DNA of 64,000 nucleotides from Microbaculum marinum (lineage in GTDB: Bacteria > Pseudomonadota > Alphaproteobacteria > Rhizobiales > Tepidamorphaceae). Where the stretch lies: the NCBI RefSeq assembly GCF_042646165.1, contig NZ_JBHRTC010000008.1; one strand, 5' to 3'. The translations under genes were made by a program, and so were the position numbers. Positions 31,867 through 40,938 of this stretch are shown piece after piece. Below the pieces are notes generated by a model that saw nothing but the letters and a program-made list of their open reading frames with translations, was not told where the DNA came from and did not search any database. Numbering within the stretch: position 1 is the stretch's first letter; each line of letters begins with the position of its first letter.

Positions 31867-34550
31867 TGCTCTCGGCCAACCTGATTCTCGTCGTCTCCGT
31901 TTCCTACGTGGCCCTGCTGTTCGTCGTGGCCTTCGTCGTCGACCGCCGGGCCCAGCGCGGGCGGATCGGCTGGCTCCAGTCGCCGCTGGTCTACACCCTG
32001 TCGATCTCCATCTACTGCACCTCCTGGACATTCTACGGCGCGGTCGGCTCCGCCGCGCGCAGCGGCCTGGAATTCGCGACGATCTATCTCGGCCCGACCC
32101 TGGTCTTCGTCGGCTGGTGGTGGCTTCTGCGCAAGCTGGTGCGCATCGGCCGGGTGCACCGCATCACCTCGATCGCCGACCTGATCTCGTCGCGGTTCGG
32201 CAAGAGCCCGACGCTCGCCGTCTTCGTCACCCTGATCGCGGTGATCGCGACGACGCCCTACATCGCCCTGCAGCTGCAGTCGGTGACGCTGAGCTTCCGT
32301 GTCATCACCGGCGACACCGACGGCACCAGCGAGGGCATGACCGCATTCTGGGTCGCCGCCGGCATGGCGCTGTTCACCATCCTGTTCGGCACCCGCAACG
32401 TCACCGCCAACGAACGCCATCACGGTGTCGTCGCCGCGATCGCGGTCGAGGCGCTGGTCAAGCTGTTCGCGCTGATCGCCGTCGGGCTTTTTGCCATCTA
32501 CGGCATCTCCGAGGGCCTCAGCGACGTCTTTACGCGCGTCTCGCCCGAGTTGCTGCACGCCAGCGACGTGTTCGACAGCCGCTGGGTGGCGCTGACCTTC
32601 CTGTCGGCCACCGCGATCATCTGCCTGCCGAGGCAGTTCCAGGTGACGGTGGTGGAGAATATCGACGAGAAGCACCTGGCGACCGCCTCGTGGATGTTTC
32701 CGCTATACCTGGTGCTGATCTCGATCTTCGTGCTGCCGATAGCGGTGGCGGGCCTCGCGCACCTGCCCGCCGGTTCCAATCCGGACATGTTCGTGCTGAC
32801 CCTGCCGCTGTCGGCCGGCGAGGGCGGGCTGGCGACGTTCGCCTTCATCGGCGGGTTCTCCTCGGCGACCTCGATGGTGATCGTCGCCGCGATCGCGCTG
32901 TCGACGATGGTCTCCAACCACATCGTCATGCCGGTGGCGCTGAAGACCTCCCATTCGGGCCACTACACGAGCGGCGACGTGCGCCGGCTGCTGCTGATCA
33001 GCCGGCGCGTCTCGATCGCCGCGATCCTGTTTCTCGGCTTCCTCTACTTCCGCCTCACCGACGGCTCCGACGGTCTGGCCTCGATCGGCCTGATCGCCTT
33101 CGCAGGGATCGCGCAGGTGCTGCCCGGCGTCGTGGGCGGGGTGACGTGGCGCGGCGCGACCCGCTACGGGGCGCTGTCCGGCGTCGTCGCCGGGTTCGCT
33201 ATCTGGGCCTACATGCTGCTCGTGCCGAGCTTCCGGACGGAGTTTGCCGCGATCAGCTTCTTCGTCGAGGCCGGTCCGTGGGGGCTGGCGGCGCTCCGGC
33301 CGCAGGCCTTCCTCGGCATCGACATCCCCGATCCGCTCGTCCACGCCCTGTTCTGGAGCCTGGCGGTCAACGTGACGCTGTTCATCGCAGTCTCGCTTGC
33401 GACCCGCCCGACCCCGCTGGAACGGCTGCAGGGGGCGTTGTTCGTCGACGTGTTCCGCACCCGCGCCGGCGAGCCGCCCGGCGTCATCCACCGCGCCGCG
33501 CCGGCTGAGGACCTGTTCGTGCTGGCGCAGCGCATCCTCGGCTCGGAGCCGGCCCGGATCTTCTTCGAAGACTTCGCCCGCGCCCAGGGCATCCGGGCCG
33601 GACTGCCGGTCGTTGACGACGCCTTCATCGCCCGACTGGAACGCGAACTCGGCGGCACGGTCGGCGCGGCCTCGGCGCACGCGATGGTGTCGCAGATTGC
33701 CGGCGGCGGCACGATCAGCCTCACCGAGCTGATGAACATCGCCGACGAGACCGCCCAGATCCTCGAATACAGCCAGCAGCTGGCGGAGAAATCGGCCGAA
33801 CTGGAAAGCACCGCCAGGCAGCTGCGCGAGGCCAACGCCAAGCTGCAGAAGCTTGCCGCCCAGAAGGACGATTTCCTCAGCCAGGTCAGCCACGAGCTGC
33901 GCACGCCGATGACCTCGCTGCGCTCGTTCTCGGAGATCCTGCTGGAGACGCCGGACGTGACCAGTGAGCAGGCGCAGCGCTTCCTGGCGATCATCAACCT
34001 GGAGTGCCTGCGGCTGACCACGCTGCTCGACGAGATCCTCGACCTGAGCTTCCTGGAGAGCGGCAAGGTCGACTGGAAGCTGGTGCCCGTCGATCCCGAG
34101 GCGGCGCTGAACCGGGCGCTCGAATCCATCTCGGTGCTGGCCGCCCGCAACGGCGTGAGGATAGAAGCGGGCGAACGCGAGGCGGACGTGACGGTGATGG
34201 CCGATTTCGGCCGGCTCACCCAGGTTTTCCTGAACATCCTCAACAATTCGGTGAAGTACAACACTTCGCGCGCGCCGGTGATCGAGGTGCGCAGCACCTG
34301 CCGGGACGGCGACTACGTCGTCTCGATCGGCGACAACGGGCCGGGAATCGCCGAGACCGACAACGAGACGATCTTCTCCAAGTTCGGACGCGGCAGCGGC
34401 CGCCAGGAAGCCGGCTCGAGCGGTCTCGGCCTGCCGATCAGCCGCGAGATCCTGCGCAAGTTCAACGGCGACGTCCTGCTGCGGACGGACGCGGGGCCGG
34501 GCGCCCATTTCGAGATCCGCATCCCGGCGACCTCGCGCCTCGCCGCCTGA
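31866..34550 (+). CDS. Sodium:solute symporter-histidine kinase fusion (CrbS/CbrA-like sensor)
   Basis: An 894-residue sensor. Residues 1-510 form an SSS-family transporter of about 13 helices (VYTLSISIYCTSWTFYGAVG, GLIAFAGIAQVLPGVVGGV). A linker with a STAC-like domain follows (about 545-640), then a coiled segment (ILEYSQQLAEKSAELEST), the dimerisation helix with phospho-accepting His676 (SQVSHELRTPMTSLRSFSEI), and an ATPase domain with NILNNSVKYN, DNGPGIAE and GLGLPISREIL. Homologues such as CrbS (acetate switch) and CbrA sense or transport small carboxylates or histidine. No PAS domain is obvious. The partner receiver is encoded two genes upstream. The solute is unknown. Confidence 0.9.
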   Translation: MLSANLILVVSVSYVALLFVVAFVVDRRAQRGRIGWLQSPLVYTLSISIYCTSWTFYGAVGSAARSGLEFATIYLGPTLVFVGWWWLLRKLVRIGRVHRITSIADLISSRFGKSPTLAVFVTLIAVIATTPYIALQLQSVTLSFRVITGDTDGTSEGMTAFWVAAGMALFTILFGTRNVTANERHHGVVAAIAVEALVKLFALIAVGLFAIYGISEGLSDVFTRVSPELLHASDVFDSRWVALTFLSATAIICLPRQFQVTVVENIDEKHLATASWMFPLYLVLISIFVLPIAVAGLAHLPAGSNPDMFVLTLPLSAGEGGLATFAFIGGFSSATSMVIVAAIALSTMVSNHIVMPVALKTSHSGHYTSGDVRRLLLISRRVSIAAILFLGFLYFRLTDGSDGLASIGLIAFAGIAQVLPGVVGGVTWRGATRYGALSGVVAGFAIWAYMLLVPSFRTEFAAISFFVEAGPWGLAALRPQAFLGIDIPDPLVHALFWSLAVNVTLFIAVSLATRPTPLERLQGALFVDVFRTRAGEPPGVIHRAAPAEDLFVLAQRILGSEPARIFFEDFARAQGIRAGLPVVDDAFIARLERELGGTVGAASAHAMVSQIAGGGTISLTELMNIADETAQILEYSQQLAEKSAELESTARQLREANAKLQKLAAQKDDFLSQVSHELRTPMTSLRSFSEILLETPDVTSEQAQRFLAIINLECLRLTTLLDEILDLSFLESGKVDWKLVPVDPEAALNRALESISVLAARNGVRIEAGEREADVTVMADFGRLTQVFLNILNNSVKYNTSRAPVIEVRSTCRDGDYVVSIGDNGPGIAETDNETIFSKFGRGSGRQEAGSSGLGLPISREILRKFNGDVLLRTDAGPGAHFEIRIPATSRLAA

Positions 34551-34604
34551 CGGCTCCGGTACGTCCGGGGCGCCGGCGGCGAGGCAGGCGCGGCGTGGCC
34601 TCCC

Positions 34605-34934
34605 TCAGGCGGCGGCTTCGGTGGTGGTCAGCTTGAGCACCGACTCGAAACCCTCGAATTCGGGATGGCCGAGATAGAGCGGCTTGTTGGCGCCGGCGTT
34701 CTTGTGGGCGAGGCGGAAGGCGTCCGACTTCGTCCAGTTCTCGAAATCGCCGCGGCTGCGCCACACCGTGTGCGAGGAGTACAGGGTGTGGTCGTCGCGG
34801 TCGGGACCCTTGAGCAGGTGGAACTCGACGAAGCCCGGCACCTCGTTGAGATGGCTGTCGCGCGAGCGCCATACGGTCTCGAAATCGGCCTCCGACCCCT
34901 TGGCGACCTTGAAGCGGTTCATTGCGATAAACAT
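34605..34934 (-). CDS. IsdG/HmuQ-type haem-degrading monooxygenase
   Basis: A 109-residue ABM-fold (antibiotic biosynthesis monooxygenase) protein. The IsdG catalytic triad is present at matching positions: Asn6 (FIAMNRFKV), Trp67 (DFENWTKS) and His77 (RLAHKNA), equivalent to Asn7-Trp67-His77 in staphylococcal IsdG. It is the last gene of the tonB-exb-receptor operon, 38 bases after tonB, facing away from hmuTUV. This fits release of iron from imported haem in the cytoplasm, as reported for HmuQ and HmuD in Bradyrhizobium. Whether the product is biliverdin or another tetrapyrrole cannot be told. Confidence 0.87.
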   Translation of the reverse strand: MFIAMNRFKVAKGSEADFETVWRSRDSHLNEVPGFVEFHLLKGPDRDDHTLYSSHTVWRSRGDFENWTKSDAFRLAHKNAGANKPLYLGHPEFEGFESVLKLTTTEAAA

Positions 34935-34972
34935 CGGTTTTCTCCTCGTTCGGTTTGGGAAGCGGGTCCGGC

Positions 34973-36112
34973 TCAGCGGGGCTGGAACCGGATCGGCACG
35001 GTGAAGGTCATGGACGACTTGCCGATCGCCGAAGGGATCGGGGGAAACGGCGCAGCCCGGCTGACCATCGCCACCACCTCCTGGTCGAACGGGCCGACGC
35101 CGGAACTGCGCGACAGGCGGGCGCCGCGGACGCGGCCGTCGGCGCCGATGGTGAAGGTGATGGTCGCGGTGCCGGTCTGGCCGCGCTCGGTGCCGGCGGG
35201 ATATCGCTTGTGGCGCTGCAGGTGCGAGGCGACCTTGCCGGCATACGATGTGATCAGCTGCCGGCCCGAAGAGGCCGACCGGCTGCCGGTGCTGCCGGCC
35301 TGCTCGCCGGCGGGCGCCGAGGCGGTGCGGGTGCTGCTGGCGCTCGGCGCAGGGTTGGTTGATTTCGGGGCCGCCTGCGGGGCGGGCTTGGCGGGTGCTG
35401 GCTTGCTGACCGCCGGCTTCGGCGGCGCGGTGACCCGAGGCACGTCAGCCGGTCGCAGCGGCGGCACCGGGATCGTGACATCGGTCGCGGTGACCGCCTC
35501 GATCCCGGTTGTCGCTTCGACCGCCGCGGCCTCGGAGACCGGAGTCAGCGCGGCGACGCGCGTTTCCTCGACCGGTTCGCTCTCCTGCGGCGACGGCGCC
35601 GGGGCGGCGACAGCGATGCCGCCCTCCCAGGCAGGCGTCGATGGCTGGTCCGCCTCGCTCGGCGTCTCGGTCGACGCCGTCACCTCGGTCGCCTCGGTGG
35701 TATCCGGCGCGACGGCCTCCTGCGGCGCAGCGTCGACGGCCTCGGCGGCGTCCACGGTTCGGGCGGTATCGGGCCGGGCGGGGGCGACGTCCTCACGCGC
35801 CTCGGCCTGCTCGACCGGTTCGGCCAGCTCGACGGGGTCCGCGTCGGTCGGCTCGACGGGCTCGGCCATGTCGGTCGGCTCGGTCTCCTCGACGGGCTCT
35901 GTCGCCTCGACCGGGCTGGCGGCCGACGCGGCGGCCTGGGTCGGGTCGACCGTGTCGGCGATCGTCTCGACCGGCATGCCCCATACCGCGCCGGGCTGGC
36001 CCGACGAGCCCTCCAGCGAAATATCCGGCGTCGACCAGGCGAAGGCCAGCACCGCACCGTGCAGCACGATCGCCAGCGCCCCGGCGACGATCCACTGGAC
36101 AGGCCCGATCAC
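34973..36112 (-). CDS. tonB: TonB energy transducer
   Basis: A 379-residue TonB. One N-terminal helix (IVAGALAIVLHGAVLAFAWS) is followed by a long Ala/Pro/Glu/Thr-rich periplasmic spanning region (about residues 35-275, with EP/EA/VE runs instead of the classic EP-KP stretch). The C-terminal TonB domain has SHLQRHKRYPAGTERGQTG, TITFTIGADGRV and SSGVGPFDQEVVAMV. The start is a GTG whose last bases overlap the exbD stop (GTGA). It moves energy from ExbB/ExbD to the haem receptor encoded upstream. Confidence 0.92.
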   Translation of the reverse strand: MIGPVQWIVAGALAIVLHGAVLAFAWSTPDISLEGSSGQPGAVWGMPVETIADTVDPTQAAASAASPVEATEPVEETEPTDMAEPVEPTDADPVELAEPVEQAEAREDVAPARPDTARTVDAAEAVDAAPQEAVAPDTTEATEVTASTETPSEADQPSTPAWEGGIAVAAPAPSPQESEPVEETRVAALTPVSEAAAVEATTGIEAVTATDVTIPVPPLRPADVPRVTAPPKPAVSKPAPAKPAPQAAPKSTNPAPSASSTRTASAPAGEQAGSTGSRSASSGRQLITSYAGKVASHLQRHKRYPAGTERGQTGTATITFTIGADGRVRGARLSRSSGVGPFDQEVVAMVSRAAPFPPIPSAIGKSSMTFTVPIRFQPR

Positions 36113-36543
36113 GATCCGCTCCCGGTGTCGCCGCTTCGGGCATTGCCGGCGCGCAGCGTGATCAGCCGCACCGACTCCACCCCGGCGCCGGCGAGCGCGC
36201 CGAGGACCGGGGCGAGCTCGGGAGCGGGAAGGGCGCGGTCGACCACCACCGGCAGCGGGCCGTCGGCGTCATCCCGCGGCACCGCGGTGACAGCGGCGGC
36301 CAGGCTGTCGATGTCGAGGGCGGCGCCGCGATAGGAGATGTAGCCGCCCGACGAGACGTAGAGCGCGTCGGCGGGCGCCCGCGTGACCGGGCTCTTCTCG
36401 GTCTCCGGATAGGCCACCGAGATATCCGGCTTCGGTGCGATGGTGCCGACGATCAGGAAGAAGATCAGCAGCAGGAAGACGATGTTGATCAGCGGGACGA
36501 TGCCGTCGTCGGCGGGTCGTCGGGCGCGTTCGGCGAGTCGCAT
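36109..36543 (-). CDS. exbD2: ExbD/TolR-family protein (second copy, divergent)
   Basis: A 144-residue inner-membrane protein with a short basic N-tail (LAERARRPADDG), a single helix IVPLINIVFLLLIFFLIVG and a periplasmic domain. The usual helix Asp (as in LVDVVF) is replaced: this copy reads PLINIVF with Asn, whereas the neighbouring ExbD keeps Asp. That suggests a specialised, possibly non-proton-carrying partner in a mixed ExbD assembly. It overlaps tonB by four bases and starts 11 bases after the first exbD. Confidence 0.85.
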   Translation of the reverse strand: MRLAERARRPADDGIVPLINIVFLLLIFFLIVGTIAPKPDISVAYPETEKSPVTRAPADALYVSSGGYISYRGAALDIDSLAAAVTAVPRDDADGPLPVVVDRALPAPELAPVLGALAGAGVESVRLITLRAGNARSGDTGSGS

Positions 36544-36553
36544 GATCCGTGCC

Positions 36554-36943
36554 TCACCTGACCAGGATCACGTCGCCGGCAGCCGCCGCGCGGGCCAGCT
36601 CGAGCGCCGAGACGATGTCCTGCGCGGTGGCCCGCGACGTCGGCCGCAGCAGGATGCGCTGGGAGCGGGCGTCGCCGCTGCCGCGCAGCACCTCGGCGAG
36701 CGTCCCGGGCTCAACGGCGCTGCCGTTGACGAACAGGCTGCCCTCGGCGTCGACGCTGAGCAGGATGGTGTCGAGCGACGTTTCGGCGGCGGGCCTGCCG
36801 GACCCGCCGAGGCCGACCTCGATCACCGAGAAGCGCGAGAAGGTCGAGGCGAGCATGAAGAACAGCAGCAGCAGGAAGACGACGTCGACCAGCGCGGTCA
36901 GGCTCGTCGTGCGCCGGATCCGTATCGCCCGGTCAATGCGCAT
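36554..36943 (-). CDS. exbD: ExbD/TolR-family protein (canonical copy)
   Basis: A 129-residue protein with a basic cytoplasmic tail (MRIDRAIRIRRTTSLTA), one helix with the proton-path Asp (LVDVVFLLLLFFMLAS) and a periplasmic domain (VGLGGSGRPAAETSLD onward). Its start overlaps the end of exbB by 11 bases. It couples proton flow through ExbB to TonB. Confidence 0.9.
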   Translation of the reverse strand: MRIDRAIRIRRTTSLTALVDVVFLLLLFFMLASTFSRFSVIEVGLGGSGRPAAETSLDTILLSVDAEGSLFVNGSAVEPGTLAEVLRGSGDARSQRILLRPTSRATAQDIVSALELARAAAAGDVILVR

Positions 36944-37916
36944 GGGCCGGCTCGCTGCGGGCCGCCGCGCCCGCGAAGTCCCTCAGGCTGACCGGCTCCG
37001 GCAGGACGCGGCCCGCACCGGCGTGCGGAGGATGGGTCAGCACCTGCGTCGCCAGCCGCTCGATGCGGCGGCGCTCCTTCTCGACCCGGCCGTCGAACCA
37101 GTGCAGTGCCAGGGCAGTCGGAATGGCAACCGCAAGGCCGACCGCGGTGGTCATCAGCGCCACCCAGATGCCGCCGGCAAGCCCGGCCGGGTCGACGTCG
37201 CCGCCGCTCGCCTCGAGCACCTTGAAGGCGTCGATCATGCCGAGCACGGTGCCGAGCAGGCCGAGCAGCGGCGCGGCCTGGGCGATCGCCTCGAGCGCCC
37301 GCAGATAGGAGCGCAGCGACGCGACGGTTTCCTCCGCGCCCTGCTCGATCTCCTCGCGCGCATAGGTCTCGCTGTCGCCGGCGACGAGACGGGTCATGGC
37401 CCGCGAAACGAGCGCGGCGACCGGGCCCGGCACGTTCGCGGCGCGGTCTGCGGAGACGGCGTCCGGCTCGGAGCACCACCGCCGGACCGCATCCTCCAGT
37501 CGGCGCCGGCCGACGCCGAAGCGGGCGAACTGCCACAGCTTCACCAGCGCGATCGTCAGCGCCACCACGGACAGTACGAGCAGCAGGGCGACGATCGGGC
37601 CGCCGAGATCGACGAGCTGGTCCAGCCCGGACACGCCGGCGTCGAGCAGGCCCCCATCGTCGGCGGTGGCGGGCTGGGTGCCGACGGTCGGATCGCCGGT
37701 TGCGTCCATGCCGGGCACCGCGGTGGCGGCATCCGGCACCGACGAGTCCCCGGCGGTCGCCGAACCGGGCAGAACCCCGGTGGCATCCGGGCCGGGCGGA
37801 GCGGCGTCGGAAACGGACGGATCGGGTGCCCCCGACACCGGCGCGTCGGATCCGGCAGATGCATCCGGCGCGGCCGGGCCCGACGGCGCGGCCGCCTGCG
37901 CGACTTGCTGCTCCAT
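36933..37916 (-). CDS. exbB: ExbB/TolQ/MotA-type proton channel protein with Ala/Pro-rich N-terminus
   Basis: A 327-residue protein. The first 90 or so residues are low complexity (Ala, Pro, Asp, Gly, Thr). Then come helix 1 (IVALLLVLSVVALTIALVKLW), the cytoplasmic segment, and helices 2 and 3 with LEAIAQAAPLLGLLGTVLGMIDAFKV and GIWVALMTTAVGLAVAIPTAL, the MotA/TolQ/ExbB signature. The start ATG is 16 bases after the preceding lipoprotein gene. It forms the motor with the two ExbDs encoded next. Confidence 0.92.
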   Translation of the reverse strand: MEQQVAQAAAPSGPAAPDASAGSDAPVSGAPDPSVSDAAPPGPDATGVLPGSATAGDSSVPDAATAVPGMDATGDPTVGTQPATADDGGLLDAGVSGLDQLVDLGGPIVALLLVLSVVALTIALVKLWQFARFGVGRRRLEDAVRRWCSEPDAVSADRAANVPGPVAALVSRAMTRLVAGDSETYAREEIEQGAEETVASLRSYLRALEAIAQAAPLLGLLGTVLGMIDAFKVLEASGGDVDPAGLAGGIWVALMTTAVGLAVAIPTALALHWFDGRVEKERRRIERLATQVLTHPPHAGAGRVLPEPVSLRDFAGAAARSEPAHAH

Positions 37917-37932
37917 AGTCTCCTCCTACTCC

Positions 37933-38511
37933 TTACTCGGCTTTCGGTGCGGCGTCGCCCGCCTCTTCGCCGGTAGCCGTGTCGCCGTCGGGGGACAGCG
38001 TGGAAACGAATGGCACGTCGGCCCTGCTCTGCGTCCTGATCGCGGCAAGGCAACTGCCGGGGGACAGGCCCTCGCCTGCGCAGTCGGTGACGTCGTTGAG
38101 GAGCACGCGGCCGATGGCGCCACACGCGGTGTCGCCGATCTCGAACTGCTGCACGCGGGTCTTGGCGACCGGCAGCGGCCGGGCCTTGAACAGGAGGAAA
38201 CGGTCGACGCGCCCGTCGGTGTCGAACAGAACGACCTCGAGCGCCAGCGCCTCGACGGAGACCGGCAGCCCGTTGGTCAGCACGTAGCTCAGCCGACAGC
38301 CGCCCTGGACGTCCTCGAGCCGGTTCAGCTCGATGGTGACTGTCTCGGAGGTGGCGGCCGCCGGACCGCACCCGGCCAGGAGGAGAAGGGCGGCCGTCGC
38401 CAACCCGGCGGCCGAAAGCGGGCGCCACAACGATTTCCACAGCCCGACGAGTGAATCCGAGTCCCCCGACACCGGATCGGTCCGCCGCGTAACTGGCCGT
38501 GCAATCGTCAT
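37933..38511 (-). CDS. Putative lipoprotein of the haem operon, function unknown
   Basis: About 192 residues. After an N-terminal region with RR at residues 9-10 there is a hydrophobic stretch LSAAGLATAALLLLAGC; the lipobox LLAGC puts the lipid Cys near residue 48. The remainder has three further cysteines (GGCRLSY, TACGAIG, TDCAGEG, SCLAAI) that could pair in the periplasm, and an acidic tail. It sits between the receptor and exbB genes, in the place where many alphaproteobacterial haem or iron operons keep an uncharacterised gene. The ATG at 38523 is an alternative start. No family recognised. Confidence 0.72.
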   Translation of the reverse strand: MTIARPVTRRTDPVSGDSDSLVGLWKSLWRPLSAAGLATAALLLLAGCGPAAATSETVTIELNRLEDVQGGCRLSYVLTNGLPVSVEALALEVVLFDTDGRVDRFLLFKARPLPVAKTRVQQFEIGDTACGAIGRVLLNDVTDCAGEGLSPGSCLAAIRTQSRADVPFVSTLSPDGDTATGEEAGDAAPKAE

Positions 38512-38529
38512 GGCGCCTCGCATTCCTGT

Positions 38530-40773
38530 CTACTGCTTCACGACAATCTGCTCTTCGACGAGCGGCTCTTCCACGAGGCCGAAGCGCAGCGTTGCGGCGA
38601 ACTTGGCGTTGAAGCCCTGTTCGAAGAGGTCGGATCCGGCGGCGACGTTGAGGTAGTTGCCGTAGTTGACGTCGAAGAGGTTCTCCAGCCTGACGTCGAA
38701 GCGCAGGTTCTCGTTGGCCTCCCAGGAGGCGAACAGATTGACCAGCGTGTAGCCGTCGACGATCGTCGGGATGTAGGCCGCCGTCGGCGTGAAGCTCAGG
38801 CTGTGGTAGGGCATGACCTTCTGCACCTCGCCGCCGAACACCAGCGACTCGTCGAGCATGCGGAAGCCGAGCCGGCCGGTGACCTGATTCGGCGGGATCG
38901 TGTAGAGCGGCGTCGACGGGAAGGTCGACAGGTCCTGGCCCTGGATCGAGGCGGCTTGCAGCCCGGCGAACAGCCAGCCGGTGTCGTAGACGGCCTCGAA
39001 CTCGAAGCCCTGGATCTCGACCTGGTCGATGTTCTGGTACTGCGCGCAGATCGGGATCGACCACGGCAGCGGGATGAACGGGCAGCCGCTGCCCGGCGTG
39101 AACGGCGACAGGTATTCCAGCCCGATGTAGTCGTCGACGTCGTTGTGGAACCAGGCCGCCTTCATGCGCACCCCGTCGCCTTGCGAGAGGATGTTGTCGC
39201 GCTTGAAGTTCAGGCCGATTTCCCACGTCTTGGCCGTTTCCGGAACGAGGTTCGGGTTGGGCAAGAAGGGGAAGGCCACGCCGGCGGGATGCAGGCCGGT
39301 CATCAGCGTCTCGATGATGCTCGGCGAGCGGTAGCCTTCCGCGTAGGAGCCGTAGAACTGGACGCCGTACAGGAAGGATTCCTCGAACGGCTTGACGCCG
39401 ACCGACAGGCGCGGCGAGACGCGGTCGGATGAGGTGTCGACGCCGTTGCCGGTGAGCGAATAGCCGTCGTAGCGCAGGGCGCCGATGATCTCGAGCCAGT
39501 TCGAATAGTTGATCTGGTCCTGGATGTAGGCGCCGTAGGCGACCCGCACGCCGCTCGGGTTGTAGACCGAGGCGCCGCCGAGCGGGTCATAGGTCTCGGC
39601 GTTGTCGCGGAACCAGTCGCCGCCGACGGTCATCACGTGCTGGAAGGCGCCGGTCTCGAAGGTCGACGAGTTCCAAAGGTCGAAGCCGCCGGTGCCAAGC
39701 GTGAATTCGCGGACGCTTCCCGCGGGCACGAAGACCGGCATGCCGGTCGTCGGATTGAAGCGGGTCGAGCTGACCAGCGCGGTCTGCGACTGGTCGGTGT
39801 CGACGTAGTAGCCGCTCGCGGTGAAGTCGATCCACTGGTTCTCGATCGGCGCATAGGTGTACTTGCCGGTGAACGTGTTCTCCTGCAGCGTCACGTCCTG
39901 GACGGTGCCGGCCTCGTACCAGTCGTCGCGGTTGCCGATCCAGCCGAGCGTGATCTCCTGGTCGTCGGTCGGACGGTACTGGGCCTTGGCGAGGCCGCCG
40001 AGGACGTCGTAGCTGGAGAACGGAACCACGTTGCCGTCGCCGTCGGTGTAGTCGTCGGCGGTGCGGTAGACCACGTTGCCGATGACATCGAACTGATCGC
40101 TGAAGCGGGCCGCGCCGGTGGCCGCCGCCGTCCAGCCGTCGCCGTTGGTCTCGTAGCGGCCCTTGATCTGGCCGGCCATTCTCTCGTCGGGCTTCAGGAA
40201 GTCCGAGGCCGACTTGGTCTCGAACACCACGACGCCGCCGATCGCGCCCGAGCCGTAGAGGTTGGAGACCGGCCCGCGCACGACGGTGACCTCCTCGATC
40301 ATCTCAGACTCGATCCACACCGTCGAACTGGCGCCGTGGTCGTTGCGCTGGAAGTTGTTGCGCGCGCCGTCGAGGATCACCGCGACGCGGCCGAAGTCCT
40401 GAAGGCCGCGGATGTTGAAGCTGCCGCCGACGTGGCTGGCGTCCTGCGAGACGCCGACCTCGACGTTCGGCATGCCGAAGAAGATGTCCTGGATGTTGGT
40501 GGGCTGCAGGATCTGCAGTTCGGACTGGGTCACCACGCTGACCGAGGCGAGGGCGTCGACGGCCTCCTGCTCGGTCTTCGAGGGGACCACGGTGATCTCC
40601 TGCAGGTAGATGTTGGTGACGTCGACCTCTAGCTGGCCGGCCTGCCACTGGTCCTGCGCGTCCTGGGCCCGCGCCGTGCCGGTGAGGCCGATGGCGGGTG
40701 CTATGGCGCAAATGGCCGTCGTCGCCAGCATGGCGGTTCGAAGCAATCTGGGTGTCGTGCGTTGGATTGTCAT
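38530..40773 (-). CDS. hmuR: TonB-dependent haem/haemoglobin outer-membrane receptor
   Basis: A 747-residue outer-membrane receptor. Signal peptide about residues 1-36 (ending GTARAQ), TonB box-like IYLQEITVVPSKT, plug domain with NIQDIFFGMPNVEVGVSQD, FNIRGLQDFGRVAVILDGA and VRGPVSNLYGSGAIGGVV, then the 22-strand barrel. The barrel has the haem-receptor NPNL motif (FLPNPNLVPETAKTWEIG) and GYRSPSIIETL in place of FRAP. It ends in an aromatic-poor tail rather than a terminal Phe. The ATG at 40773 is five codons inside the longer frame. It is the first gene of a seven-gene iron operon. Confidence 0.9.
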   Translation of the reverse strand: MTIQRTTPRLLRTAMLATTAICAIAPAIGLTGTARAQDAQDQWQAGQLEVDVTNIYLQEITVVPSKTEQEAVDALASVSVVTQSELQILQPTNIQDIFFGMPNVEVGVSQDASHVGGSFNIRGLQDFGRVAVILDGARNNFQRNDHGASSTVWIESEMIEEVTVVRGPVSNLYGSGAIGGVVVFETKSASDFLKPDERMAGQIKGRYETNGDGWTAAATGAARFSDQFDVIGNVVYRTADDYTDGDGNVVPFSSYDVLGGLAKAQYRPTDDQEITLGWIGNRDDWYEAGTVQDVTLQENTFTGKYTYAPIENQWIDFTASGYYVDTDQSQTALVSSTRFNPTTGMPVFVPAGSVREFTLGTGGFDLWNSSTFETGAFQHVMTVGGDWFRDNAETYDPLGGASVYNPSGVRVAYGAYIQDQINYSNWLEIIGALRYDGYSLTGNGVDTSSDRVSPRLSVGVKPFEESFLYGVQFYGSYAEGYRSPSIIETLMTGLHPAGVAFPFLPNPNLVPETAKTWEIGLNFKRDNILSQGDGVRMKAAWFHNDVDDYIGLEYLSPFTPGSGCPFIPLPWSIPICAQYQNIDQVEIQGFEFEAVYDTGWLFAGLQAASIQGQDLSTFPSTPLYTIPPNQVTGRLGFRMLDESLVFGGEVQKVMPYHSLSFTPTAAYIPTIVDGYTLVNLFASWEANENLRFDVRLENLFDVNYGNYLNVAAGSDLFEQGFNAKFAATLRFGLVEEPLVEEQIVVKQ

Positions 40774-40938
40774 TGGGCCCCCGATCATGGCTTGCGGAAG
40801 CGTCTTCCCCGGGAAAGCCCCTGGAAGGCGCGGCTAGCTACTGGACCGGAGGGCCGTTGGCTTGCTTGTGGTTGATGCGCCGGTTGCCGCCGCCTCGCGG
40901 GAACGGCGTCACCCGACGGCTTGCGTTCTAGATTAATA

